DNA of 64,000 nt from assembly GCA_003550305.1 (NCBI GenBank), contig QKYT01000067.1, forward strand, positions 48,930-112,929, written 5' to 3'. Under the pieces are notes generated by a model that saw only the letters and a program-made list of their open reading frames with translations, did not search any database and was not told where the DNA came from. Of this stretch, positions 21,587-34,010 are shown in pieces. This DNA is from Glomus cerebriforme. Lineage: Eukaryota > Glomeromycota > Glomeromycetes > Glomerales > Glomeraceae. Each line of letters opens with the position of its first letter. Position 1 is the first letter of the stretch. Made by a program: the position numbers and the translations under genes.

Positions 21587-24500
21587 TTATAAAAACTTTA
21601 ATCTTGGAGAAATATTCATCGACATAAGTTCTTGGAAAAGCAATTTACATGCATACGGAATATGTACTTGAGAAACCTATAAAAAAAACAAAAAAAAAAC
21701 ATTTATTATAAAATATATTATATTCAATTCTATTGAAAGATTTTTGACTTGCCTGAGTGGAGTTTTTACAGATTTTACAATAATAAACATTTTTTGAAAC
21801 TTGTGCTATGCACATTAGTCCACAAATATCACATACATGAATTCTACAAGCATCTGCTACATCATAAAGTCGTTCCTATAATATTTAATGTTTTTATTTT
21901 AATTAAATATAATAAAATTAATTTTTCTAACTAAAAGATATTAAATTATACCTTCAAGAATAAAGCTGTTCCGTGTGAGATCATACAGTCTCGTTCCATT
22001 TCACCAAATCTTAATCCTCCTTCACGACTACGTCCTTCAACTGGCTGTCTAGTCATTATATTCACTGGACCTCTTCCGCGTGAACTATTTATTAAATTTA
22101 TATTAGCACAATTTTTTATATTAAACATTATATCTTGATGTTAAAATACTTGCTGAATTTTATCTTGAACCATATGTTTTAAACGTTGGTAATAAGTTGG
22201 TCCAATGAAAATTTGTGCAGTTAATTTACGTCCGGTATGTCCACTATACATAACTTCCAATCCACGGTGGTGAAATCCAAGAGAACTAAGATTTCGCGAA
22301 ATTGATTCTACAGTAATTTCAGCAAAAGCTGTTGCATCACCTTCATTACCAGAAAAACCTGAAAGCTTTATACAGATCATACGTTAACATCAAGCAAATT
22401 AGAAATATTGACATATATCATACAGTACCTTGCCCATCAAACACTCAATTAAATGTCCGATCGTCATACGACTAGGAATAGCGTGTGGATTTATGATAAT
22501 GTCAGGTGTAATACCATCCGCAGTAAATGGCATATTCTCTTGATGATAGGCCATTCCAATTGTTCCTTTCTGACCATGTCGACTTGCAAATTTATCTCCA
22601 ATCTCTGGAATTCGTGTATTTCTAACTTTAACTTTTACCATTTTAACTCCATCTTGATTTGCAGTAACAATTACTTGGTCGATAATTCCATTTTCCGTAG
22701 ATCTTAATGGTGTAGAAACATCTCGATATATATGTGACTCTTTTCGTTGACCAAGCATTTCAACATCGGGTGAAAGTGTGGCTACTTTCCCTATAAGGAT
22801 ATCATTTCCAGTAACTCGAATTCCACAAGGTACAATTCCATCATTATCAAGTTTCTCATAATTTCCACGCTTTAATCCAACAGTTGTATAAGAATTTGGC
22901 TTCAATATATCTTCCATATTTAAAATACCCTACGTATTTTTGATGAAAATGAATTTTTTTTTAAAAAAGAAAGAAAATATGGTAAACAAGATTATCGATA
23001 AAATTACAAATTTGTATACCTGTTTTTTCTCTTGGTCAACATAACTTCGATAAACAAAACTTCTAAACAATCCTCTATCAACACTACTTTGATTTATGAT
23101 CAAAGAATCTTCTTGATTATATCCACCATAGCACATAATAGCAACAATAGCGTTGATTCCTGCAGGTAATTCTCTGAACTGAAGGTATTCCATTACTTTT
23201 GTGGTTACAAGAGGTTTTTGAGGGTAATACAATACATTGGCTAATACATCCATTCGCAATTGAAAATTAGTCGCGTAAATTCCCATTGCTTGTTTACACA
23301 TAGCAGATTGATATGTATTTCGAGGTGACTAATTATAAAAATTTCATATATTTTAAAAAACCTTTATACGTGAATTTAATAAATTAATTTCTAATGATCT
23401 TGTTATTTACCTGGTTATGATCAGGAAATGGAATCAAACTAGCAGAAACACCCAGAATCATACTTGGATGAATTTCACAATGAGTCCACTTATTTGGATA
23501 AGTCGGTAAATTAATTAAACGTTCATGGACTGATCGTCTTTTCTTCCTTGGTCTTAAACCCTCAAGTTTACGTAAATTATATAATCTTGACTCATATAAT
23601 TCTGTCGGAGACATACATATCATAGTAGTTTCTTCCTCTTCAACATCAATATATTCAATGAAACGATCTGATATTAATTCCTCCCATAGATTATTTCCTT
23701 CACCTTGTTCAATTTTCTGTTATCAGTTATATATAATAGCAATTAAATATAATAACATGTATTCGTCCATTGTAAAAAAAAAGAATGAACTTATTTGTTA
23801 TCACCTACCGATTTTAATTTGAATAAAGCTTTAGAAGTTAAGGCCAAATGTTTATCTACAACAAATAATGGTCTACACATTCTTCCTGAATCACTATAGA
23901 ATCTTATTTCATTTACATGTACATCATTAATAATTCCAATATCAGCTGGAAGCGAGTTTCCCTTATTATCTCGAATAGATTGTATTAAATCTAAAGGTTC
24001 ATCAGTAATACATGTCAAATCTCCGTTGACAAAAACTTTTGTTAATTTAGCAATATTATCGAATGTTGTTTCATTAATTCTTTGACAAATGCCACTGTTG
24101 TTAATATATTCAATTAAGAGGTCAGGTGGCATAGATACTGAAATATATGACATTAATGCTAAATTCTTCATTAAGCCGCAGGCCTGTCCCTCAGGAGTTT
24201 CAGCAGGACATATATAACCCCATTGTGTATTATGGAGTTGACGTGGCTTAGTAATCTTTCCTTCGCGTCCAAACGGAGCACTACATCTTCGAAGATGTGA
24301 TATGGTTGACACGTAAGTGAATCTATTCAGGACTTGTGAAACACCAGCTTTGGACTGAACAAGAAATAAATATTAAAATGTAATTTTTTTAACAAATAAA
24401 GGGAATTTCGAATATTTACCTGCATTGCTTTTTTGATATCTCCCCAATTACCAGTACCAACTGAATATTTAAATCCATTGGTAATGTGTTCTGATTTTAC

Positions 24501-26953
24501 CGCTAAAGGTATCTTAAATGTGCGATTATTTAAAATACACTAAATGAAAAAAAAATAAATAATAATTAACCAATGAATTCTTATAAATATTTATCATCAA
24601 ATTCTTTATACCTTTTTTAAGTATAAACTCATGTCACTTAACATTTTTTTGTATAAAGTGCGAAATAATGTAGTCATCAAGGGACCAGCCATATCAAGAC
24701 GTTTTTTGCCAAAATGATCTCGATCATCAAGTTCTCGATACCCGAAAGTAGAAAGTAAAAGCCTATGTGCCAGATATCCTAAAAAAATTGCTTTATTCAA
24801 ATTGAAACCCATTCCCTCTCCAACATGAGGCAGAAATTCGTTATGTATAATATTTTTCGCGTACCTACAAATTATATAGTTGTTTTGTTAATTTACTCCT
24901 TTTTATTATTAAATACTTAAACTAGTGGATATGTACTCAATTCGCTTTTCACGAGTTGCATTATGTACCGTCCCTCTGCGTCCAATAAAGTCTAGTGCAT
25001 GCTACAAAGAATTAATAGTTAATAAATATATATTTGTCGCGAGAAATAAATTTATAGTAAAATTAAAATACATTTTGTGATTGAATTGTACATGCTTCTT
25101 CAATGCAAGATAGAACAATATTGAGAATTTCAGTATCATTCGAATCAAAACACATGTAATCGATAACTTCCTCATCAGTAAGAATTCCAAGAGCAAGAAA
25201 TAAAATTTTAATTGGAATATCTTTTTTAATAAAGGGTATTTTGACGTGTATAAATTCTCCAGTTTTCTATAAAGAGTTAATAAAATAATAATTTTATACA
25301 TATATATTTTTACATAATGACTTAAATTGTGTAAGAGCTTACTTCTCCTGCCAAAGTTTTTGTAACCAAATTCAAATTCACAGTTCTGATTTTTGACATG
25401 TGAGTTGTAATACTACGAAATTCTGCACTGTAAGAGATATTCGATGCCGAAGCACTTTTAAAGACATAAACATAATTGTAGGCCAGCCTTTCTTGAGCTA
25501 TTAAGACTTTTTCGGAACCGTTAACGATGAAATAACCACCCTAAATAGATTTAAATATCGTCGCTCATTACGCTAATATACATAAAAATTCTATAAGTTT
25601 TAAAGAATTTTACGAACCTGATCATACGGGCATTCGTGATGATCTTTCAGTTCCTCAATAGTTAAATCAGTTAGAGAGCAAAAGTTAGAATGTACCATAA
25701 CGGGAATCTATTCATTAACAAAAGAAATTTGTTACCATGCTTATGATTATATATTTTAATCTTGAAACAAAATTACCTTTCCCAAAAATGCTCTTTCATC
25801 GATCAAAGTTATTTCATTTTCTTTGAAATCAATATTATCGTAATCTATTTCGTTTGAGGTTAATTTAGATTCAAAAAGTTTTACATCTAGAATGAGTGGG
25901 GCCGAATATCTATACATGGAACAAAATTATATAATAATAGTGATATAATACAATATTTATTGTCGTTCCGTCTATGTATTATTTTAAACAAAATTAAAAT
26001 TAATTGCGTACGTTAAACCTCTTAAACGGGCTTCATTCGGAAATAATTGCATTTTAACACCATCAGGCTCGGTAAGTTGAGGTTTAGTAAATGATGGATT
26101 ATCGAATTCGAAACGATATTGAGTCTAATAACAAAATTCATATGATATTTTTTTAAAAAAATTAAGTGTTTAATGAATTCTGTTAAAGTAAAAAATCAAA
26201 AAAATTCTTAAAATCATATAAATTGTTTGAAAACAAACAATAATCTCTTGCCCATCTTCAAAGTTAACATGTCTTATCACTTGTATTGGGGTTTCACTTA
26301 TAGCTTCAACAAGACCACGTTCAATAAAATCATCAAAAGAATCCAATTGTTGTCGTATAATACCCTTATTTTTGAAAAATGCCGAGATGACCTCCCAACA
26401 TTCCTCTTGCGTGAGATCAACTTTGTCTTCGTCATCTTCAAATGCAGAGCCATATTCAGTCACCATGGATTCTATGAAAATGCAAAAAAAAAAAATATTT
26501 ATCTTTTGATATTATATAAATCAAATCACATAGTACAATTAAAATAAATCGAAAATTTAACCAAATCACACAGTACAATTAAAATAAATCGAAAATTTNA
26601 GTACAATTAAAATAAATCGAAAATTTAACCAAATCACACAGTACAATTAAAATAAATCGAAAATTTTAACCAAATCACACAATATAATTAAAATAAATCG
26701 AAAATTTTAACATACCATCAGTCTGATAACCTGAAAAAGTGTCTGAATACGCATCTTCATTATTCATAAACAAAAGGTCTATAAATAAGAAGATTTATGA
26801 GTTTCGCAAATACACGAAAATATAATGAAATAAAGACATACCGTCAATTTGATATTCGGAAAATGGATCATTCACAATCGACTGCGAATCGTCATTTGTG
26901 AAAGGATTTGATAGTACATTTTCAACATTTTCTGAATAGTTTAACATGTCCAT
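21587..26953 (-). CDS. RPB2: DNA-directed RNA polymerase II second largest subunit
   Basis: About 19 exons on the minus strand, from ATG 26951-26953 to TAA 21587-21589. Landmarks in order: [80 protein letters not shown] with [13 protein letters not shown] (exon 23808-24353); the active-site region [20 protein letters not shown] (about 23080); [58 protein letters not shown]; and the C-terminal zinc ribbon CDICG ... CKICK. The protein ends [23 protein letters not shown]2 forms half of the Pol II active-centre cleft and copies DNA into mRNA in the nucleus. Odd: an acidic N-terminal extension, two GC-AG introns, and a tandem repeat in an early intron. The conserved ECW/QQLDSF start favours Pol II over Pol I or III. 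Confidence 0.95.
21677..21752 (-). other. RPB2: GC-AG intron, last intron of RPB2
   Basis: On the minus strand the exon ends ACTCAG and the intron begins GCAAGT at 21752. It ends in ATAG at 21677, followed by GTTTCTCAAGTACAT. Joining here gives [15 protein letters not shown], matching the invariant RPB2 C-terminus. No GT donor gives the right frame. Confidence 0.85.
22085..22153 (-). other. RPB2: Second GC-AG intron of RPB2
   Basis: The upstream exon ends AAAATTCA and the intron begins GCAAGTATTT at 22153, ending AAATAG at 22085. The next exon starts TTCACGCGG. The split codon CA|T restores KIHSRGRGP, a strictly conserved RPB2 segment. The nearest GT (four bases into the intron) would shift the frame. 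Confidence 0.82.
26521..26713. repeat. 40-bp minisatellite inside an RPB2 intron
   Basis: Four to five copies of a roughly 40-base unit (CCAAATCACACAGTACAATT followed by AAAATAAATCGAAAATTTAA) lie between the second and third RPB2 exons. One copy is truncated beside the ambiguous base at 26599, which suggests reads differing in copy number or an imperfect assembly. Confidence 0.88.
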
Positions 26954-28048
26954 TTTGTATCATATAGACTTTAAAAATTAATTATGGATTAAGAATTCGT
27001 TATATATAAAAGGTCTAAAATATTATCGTGAACCTATTATTACCAATAATTACGTAGGTTCTCGTTTATCTTTATGCGCTTTTATAAAAGGTATTGATAT
27101 TATCATGAATTCATCATTACCAAATATTACATTAGTTCGTTTATGCACTTTATAAAATATTACATCAATATTAAAGTCAGTGCAGTTTTGTCAAACTTTA
27201 TAATTTCAGTTTTTAAAGTCATTTTGTAATTTTATTTTCTTTTAATATAAATAATAAGAAACATTGTCAATTTAATATTTTAAACTATCCATTTTCAAAT
27301 TACGTACTGATATTGTTACACGTGATTATTAAACATTATTCTACTTAATTACACATGAACCAACTTTGATAAAGAGAGGGAAATTTGAAATAACATTCTT
27401 AATACCAAAAACAAAAAAAAAAAAATTAATGGATATGAATAAATAAAGATAACAAAACGAAAGATACGCGTTTTGATGGCAAGCTTCTCATTCAAATACA
27501 AAAAAAAAAAGACTAAAATTATATCATTTAATATATTTGTTTCGATGTTAGATTTTAGAGCATGTTACAAAATCAGGAATAATTTCCATTGGTTGGATAA
27601 GGATCTTATCCACATTTGTTTCAAACTTTGTATTATTTTTAAATATATTAAGGAAATCTGATCCCGATGACGGAATTTCAGAATATGCAGAAAGAAAAAG
27701 ATTATTTACAATGCGTCATATAAAAAAAAGTATAGTATTCTACTCATTTGAAATATAGTCTAATTTATTATAATGCAAAATAATTTAATTAAAAAATCAA
27801 ATTACCTCTGGAAGTCAGTTTTAGCGAAGTTTACTTTTTTAATAAGTAGAACGAAACTTATATATATTTTAACAGATAAATAAGTTTGACATTTATGGTT
27901 CAATAGCCAAATTGAAGAAAAATTGAATGTGAAAGAAAACAATTAAAAGATTCAACGTGACGAATATTTTCGTCATGTGAACATCATTTTTACGGATTAT
28001 GTGTTACGAAACTATTGTATTATTTTTTATCCTTATGACAAGAAAAAC
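26954..28048. other. Intergenic between divergent RPB2 and UBR-box genes
   Basis: No gene seen. An approximate direct duplication (27021-27089 and 27098-27159) shares TATTATCRTGAA, TTCGTTTAT and TTTATGCRCTTTTATAAAA-like words just upstream of RPB2 and could carry its promoter elements. The remainder is AT-rich. Confidence 0.5.
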
Positions 28049-29077
28049 ATGTTTAAACCTGGTGAAGCATTTGAAGTTTCGAATTATGAGAATAATTCAC
28101 AATTAGTAGATTCTTTAAAACATCGTATAGAAGAATTAGAAACAGATTTTCTTATTAGAAATCAAGATATTGAAAACCAAAAATTAGAAATTCAACAATT
28201 GAAACGAGAATTAAATGAATTTAAAAATATTAAAGGATTAAGAAAATTTAAAAAAATAAACCAAGAAATCGAAGAATTAAATGTTTTAAAAATAAATTTA
28301 TGCTTTTATTTGATTCATTTGAACAAACTAAATTAGAAACACAAGAGTTGAAATCTCAATTACAACAATTACATGAATTAAAACAACTTCAAAATAATGT
28401 TGAGATAATGTCTATTAGTGATACTAATGATAGTAGTCATATAGACGCAACTAGGTACTCACAATGTGGCGTAAAACTATTTATCGGAGAAACGTATTAT
28501 CATTGCAGGTACATCTTGGTGACAGTTATGATATGGAATATATTGTAGTTCATTCTAAAATCATAATTTCCTTATCATCATCTTTTTATTCTCATAGGAC
28601 CTGCACCACCCGTAATAATTCTGTCCTTTGTATGCGTTGCTATAGAGGAACAAATCACATTGGACATGATGTCTTAACAAGGATGAATCAAATTTTGGAA
28701 GCTTGGTGTGATTGTGGCGACATGGACTATTGGAAGGTACATCTCAATTGTAAATATCACTCTTCCAATGGACCCTCTCAATGTGGTGCGAGAATCGCTG
28801 TTGGAGAAAAATATTATCACTGCAGGTATTAGGCTATAAGCATTGATGGATACATGTTTAACATCACCCTTTGATCGTATCTTCTTATCGTCCTCTTTTT
28901 TATTGTAGGACTTGCACCACCAGTAATATTTCTGTTCTTTGTACGCGTTGCTATCAAGGAACAAATCACAATGGACATGATGTTGCAATAAAAATGAGTA
29001 AAGACGCGAGAATTTGGTGTGATTGCGGCGACCAAGACTACTGGAAAGTACACCTTAATTGTAAACATCACCATTGA
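28049..29077 (+). CDS. Coiled-coil protein with two tandem UBR-box zinc fingers
   Basis: Exons end at 28508 and resume at 28598-28825 and 28909-29077. The N-terminal part (from ATG 28049) is a heptad-like coiled coil rich in Glu, Leu, Lys and Gln. It is out of frame by one base with the rest: the break lies at about 28280-28330, and an alternative start is 28300. Two UBR boxes follow, each with a Cys before GE..YHCRTC, then SVLC.RCY.GTNH.GHDV, then WCDCGD.DYWKVHLNC..H. Known: UBR boxes bind basic N-degron ends and carry the Cys/His zinc set seen here (C, C-x2-C, C-x2-C, H-x2-H, CDCGD, C..H). No RING, HECT or ClpS domain is present, so this is not a standard UBR1-type ligase. Both boxes are split by an intron at the same codon (HCR), so they arose by duplication. 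Confidence 0.8.
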
Positions 29078-29646
29078 TAAGAATTAGAGATTTCCCATGG
29101 TTTACTTTCATTTCTTATTGATTTGCATCACCGATAATGGTTCTATATACCTTATTTATCTTTATGCAAGTTACAAATCAAGGGGAAACGGGCATGATAT
29201 CTTCGATACATGTATGATATGAATATTATTAATAAAATAAAAAATTTTTTAAGGAATTCCTCCCTTTAAATATTCTCTACTTAAAAAATAATTTAGCTAG
29301 TACTGACTCTTCATATTGATAATTTATTTGCCTTAATTATAGATTCTTTCTACTTTATATGGAGAAAATTGGTATTAAAATAATGTTATTTATAGATCTT
29401 AATAAATAACTATCATTATAATTTTGATTATCAGAATTCACATTTTCTGCATCACAGCAGTATAACATTTTAATTGTTTTATAATACTTGAGAATTCTAA
29501 CTAACAATTATTAATAGCATATTAAGACATTCCAGGCCAATTCTTTATTTAACATAAGTCGTGGAGAGGAGGATAAAATATATATATATATATATATGGA
29601 CAGAATTATCATTAATTTTGCCTGCTGACCAAAATTTTCTGTATCA

Positions 29647-29677
<31 letters not shown>

Positions 29678-30124
29678 ATACTAGAATTAGATTGGAGTGG
29701 CCTAAGTTATAACACAAAAAATGACAATCTCCTATACTTTATTTTGTCTTTTATATAATTAATTAATTACATCTATAATGAAAGTTATAAATCAAAATCA
29801 CAAAAATTAACGCGTAATACAGTATCTGAAAATTTGATAAATAAAAAACCCACCCTTTATTTCTTAGTTTTTTTTTATCATAAAAAAATTGATTTGTCTA
29901 TGTAAAAAAAAACCAAATATTATACATTGAAATAAATTTATATATTACAAAATTATAAAGTCCGTAAATTTTAAAATATTTATAAGAAATAGGAAGCAAA
30001 TATATGTATCGTTGTAAATATCTCGGTCAATTTATAAAAAACACTATATATAATATTATTATTATATTATAAATAAATAAATAAAAGTTGATTTAAAAAT
30101 ATAACGTATTTTTCTTAAGAATTA
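29078..30124. other. Intergenic between convergent genes
   Basis: AT-rich with an (AT)n run at about 29579-29597 and long T/A homopolymers at 29648-29680. No gene seen. Confidence 0.55.
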
Positions 30125-33100
30125 TTATGTTTGATATCGTGCATTTGTTCTTTTTGACTTATTTGATCTTTCCGAAGTTGACATTGATAAACTAGACCTA
30201 TTAGAAAGTGATCCTGATGAACGACGAGAATTATAACGATTTTGATTTAGGTCAAAATCTTTCATAGATTCTATTTCATTTCTTTCTGTTTGTGCAAACC
30301 CGTTCCCGGGATCCATCTTCAAAATTCTTTCCAAGTCCTCCAACGCATTACCATAATCCTGGGTAATGCGGTATATCACACTTCTTTGATATAATCCTAA
30401 AATATAATTTGGATTATACTTGAGGGCGCAATTCAAATCGTGGATTGCTTTTTGACAATCCCATTGAAGCAAATAAATGTACGCTCTAATGGTTAGTGCA
30501 AAAGAATTTTTGGGGGAATCTTGAAGGACTCGTCCCAAATGAATCAAAATCTCTTCTACTCCAATGGCCTCACTTAATTCACTATAAATTTTTGTCCTCT
30601 CCTGAAACGAGGAAATACTTTCAAATTCTGGTCGCAAATACAATATAACTTCGCAGTCGGCCAAAGCTTTCTGATATTGATGGAGAGTTGTGTAAATGGC
30701 GGCTCTCTCAGAAAGAGCAATCAAATTTTCAGGCTCCTTTAAAAGAACTTTATCTAATTCAATAAGGGCTTTGTTATTGTGCCCTATTTTTCGCAACACC
30801 ATTCCTTTCATTCTTAGAGCAACCAAGTTTGTTGAATCAAATTGTAAAACTGTATTACAGGTCTGTAAACTTTCTGTGAATTTTGTAAATTCACGAAGAA
30901 TATCTGCCCTGTAACAAAGAGCATTCGTGAAGATAAGACTGGGTTGTGAAGTGGTGTTGTAAGCTTTCTCATTCATTTCTAAATTTATAAATCTATCAAA
31001 ATCTGATAGACTTTCATCATATTTCTTCGTTATAAAAAATACGACTGCTCGTTGATAAAGCGTAATACGATTATCTGGGTAACAGCCTAGCACAAGGTTA
31101 AAATCCGCTAAACTATCCCCATAATTCTTAAGTTGTTTAAAAACCATCCCACGGATCGAATACGAGTAATAATTCGTTTTATCCAGAGTTAGAGCTTCGT
31201 TTAAGGTTTTTAAACTTAGATCCCATTTTTTTAACATATAAAAAATGTACCCTCGGCGAGAAATTGCAAAGACATTCCGAGGGTCCTGCTCTAATACAAA
31301 GTCCAGGTCACATGAAGCCTCATAAAACTTGTTTGTTTTACAAAATATATCCCCACGTTCGGCTCTTGCAAATAATTTGTCTTCATCACTTGCCGTAGCG
31401 CATGTTAATACGGCATTTAAATCGTCTAAAGCTTCAGAATATCGGTTAAGTTTGTTATAGACCGACCCACGTTGAGCCAGTGCAAAACTACATGTTGGAT
31501 TGTATTCGATCACCTTTGACAAATCTTCCAGGGCTTCCTTATATTTACGAAGTTCTCTATAGAGTGCTCCTCTACTTGATAATGATGAAATACTAAATTC
31601 ATCATTTTGTGCATTTTGTAAAACGATACAAAAATCTGATATTGCTTCATTATAAAAAGATCCAAGCTTCATACAAATATTCCCTCTGAGTTCATATGCG
31701 GCAAGATCAGATGAAGTAAATTTATAGTTTTCATCAACAGTCTTGTAGCTTTCAATTCTATTGATGAAAACTATAATGTCATCAAGACCATCTCTATACT
31801 TTTTTAACTTAAAGTTAATATGAGCACGAAGCTGATATGCCTCAATATTATCATTTTCATCCCGGAGGGAATTGTCAAGATCTAGTAAAGCTTCACCATA
31901 TCGTTGTAAATGATCATAAATTTTGGCACGTTCTAACAGAATGGGACCCGCATTTCCATTGTTTTGTAGTGTTTTATCCAAAATCAGTAATGCCTTCTGC
32001 GGATTTTGTGGATTTTGTTGAAAACATTCTTTTGCACATTGCACAGGATCTGGTGGGTTAGTGAAATCTGTAAGCTGCGATATTGTTCCATCACTTAAAA
32101 CCTTTAACGGTTTTTTAATGTCAGTCATTATAGTGTCAGGATTAGAAATATTAGAAATGTCATATTCAGAAATATTGCCGTGGGACAACAGTCCCGCAGC
32201 AATAAACCTGTCAGACAATGCATCTAACGTTGAATTCTGTGGGAGCAATGTTAAGGATGCTTCATCAATAACTGATCTACAAATAGAACAGGTCAACTGT
32301 TTGCCTTTTCGGGATTGATAATTTTTATAAGTATTAAAAGCAGCTTTGGATATAAAGTGTCCACAATTAAGGGCATAATATTGATCTGTCATTTGGAGCA
32401 TCACTGGACATAACATTTCACGTGCAAGCAAGGATAGTATTGAAGAACTTGCTTGATGACCGGAATTGTATGCTGGGAAATCATCGTCAAGATTAGGAAA
32501 ACTCTTGGAACTTATCTTTCCTTTTGATACCAGCTTATATTTCACATAGTCTACTAAACTATAAAATTTTGATTTATTTAGTCTGTTTGCACATTCTTCT
32601 AAATCTGCATCAACTACAGCAAACCAATCTTTGCGGCGATGTTCTAGACCAAGTAATATTTCGATTGCTTTGAACCGAATAAAGGTGCTTGGGGCGTGAT
32701 GTAAACTTTCCAAGGCAAGATAGTACGTTAAAGAAAGTGTAATTGATCTCGTGGAAGATTCGCAGACACTTTCTGCGAGATCAAGAATTCCAAACCAGAA
32801 AGTGTGGGAATAAGACAAAGGTTCTATTTCAACAAGTTCAGCAAATAGTCTTTTTTTATTGTTAAAAACTTTTGAAAATTCATAATCTGATTCATCCTTT
32901 GTTTGGATGTTTGAAGTAATCTGTTTTATGTGAAACCACAGATACTCCAATAACATCCTCTCTCCAAATTTTTTGAGAGTTTGGTTACCCTCTTTCTGAT
33001 ATGATGCATCCAATGTCTGTTTTAAAATTAACAGAAGCCGCCAATCTTTATACCAGTTTGATACGGGAACTTTGAATCCGAATGCTTCTCTCATCTTTTT

Positions 33101-34010
33101 CCATGTGGTTAAAATATTCGCGTTATCAGCAGGAGCGTGTGGAATTGCAGCAGGTACGACGCCTATATATATATATTTTTTATAATTTATTAATTTATAA
33201 TTTGAGTTCTAGTCTCATTGCTAATGCAATTATAAATAGTTTTTTTTTCTTACCTAAAACACCTTTAAAAAAATCTTTAAACCTTCGCCAACCTAATAAA
33301 AATTAAAAATTAAAAAATTTTAAATTATTATTTTCTTTTTATAAATAAATATATGTATGTACAGTATATACTTTTTTATATTAAATAAATACTGTACCTT
33401 CTCGGAATTTAGTTTCATCATCACACAGACTATGTAAAGTATCCCTCAAGTGAATCAAGAGATAATCCACATTATAATTTCTCTTGACTCCACCTACTTG
33501 AGGGTTAATATCAGAATTAAAACGTTGCAAGCCTTTTTTCCATGTTTTATCTAAACCCTGCTCCATCGCCACCGTAATGTTATGGTGTACTTCATTAAAA
33601 TCCTTTAAATGGGAATATAGCTTTTCACGTAATTTATGATTCAGAATAACTGGATTCTGGATAAATGCTTCTAATACAGCAACAAAAGTTCTAAGATGTA
33701 ACTCCAGCATATTCGCCGTGTCACTGGAAGTGTGATTATAATAAGAAGTATCACATAGTTTTTCAAGACTATTAACCAGACTCTTGGGAGTCCATTGAGT
33801 GGGACATTCCTCAGCTAATTTTTTTAATTCATAAAGCTTTTCCGGGTTACTAATAACTAAAAGTCCATCTATATAATCATCGGACAAAGGAACTTTTAGG
33901 AACGAATTTTTTATAGGTGAAGAACGATTATTATTTGAATAAGAATTATTTTCGTTCAAAGTTGTACTTTCAGAAAAGGTAATTTGAGAACTACTACCAT
34001 GATGATTCAT
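30125..34010 (-). CDS. GID-type RING and TPR-repeat protein
   Basis: Three exons in frame: 34010-33398, 33292-33254 (39 bases), 33162-30125, giving 1229 residues. The ATG at 34010 is preferred over one at 34109 because the extra 33 residues are hydrophobic and lie before the Ser/Asn-rich start. Residues 1 to about 400 are helical, with no recognised family (GWRRFKDFFKGVLGVVP, NWYKDWRLLLILKQTLDASY). At about residues 460-520 is a degenerate RING: MLCPVM, NCGHFISKAAF, LTCSICR. Its CPV...CGH-I-S/A-K spacing is like Rmd5/GID RINGs. About fifteen tetratricopeptide repeats follow (for example LAQRGSVYNKLNRYSEALDD, IRAYIYLLQWDCQKAIHDL), then a Ser/Arg-rich tail. It is a likely ubiquitin-ligase or scaffold protein using TPRs for partner binding. 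Inferred, substrate unknown. Confidence 0.85.

Noticed and set aside
22150..22155. A normal GT donor four bases into the RPB2 intron at 22153
   Set aside because: It changes the frame and destroys the invariant HSRGRGP segment, so the GC donor is preferred.
22453..22707. Plus-strand frame opposite an RPB2 exon
   Set aside because: Antisense shadow of a highly conserved RPB2 segment.
31837..32318. Plus-strand frames opposite the RING/TPR gene
   Set aside because: Shadows of the minus-strand coding region.
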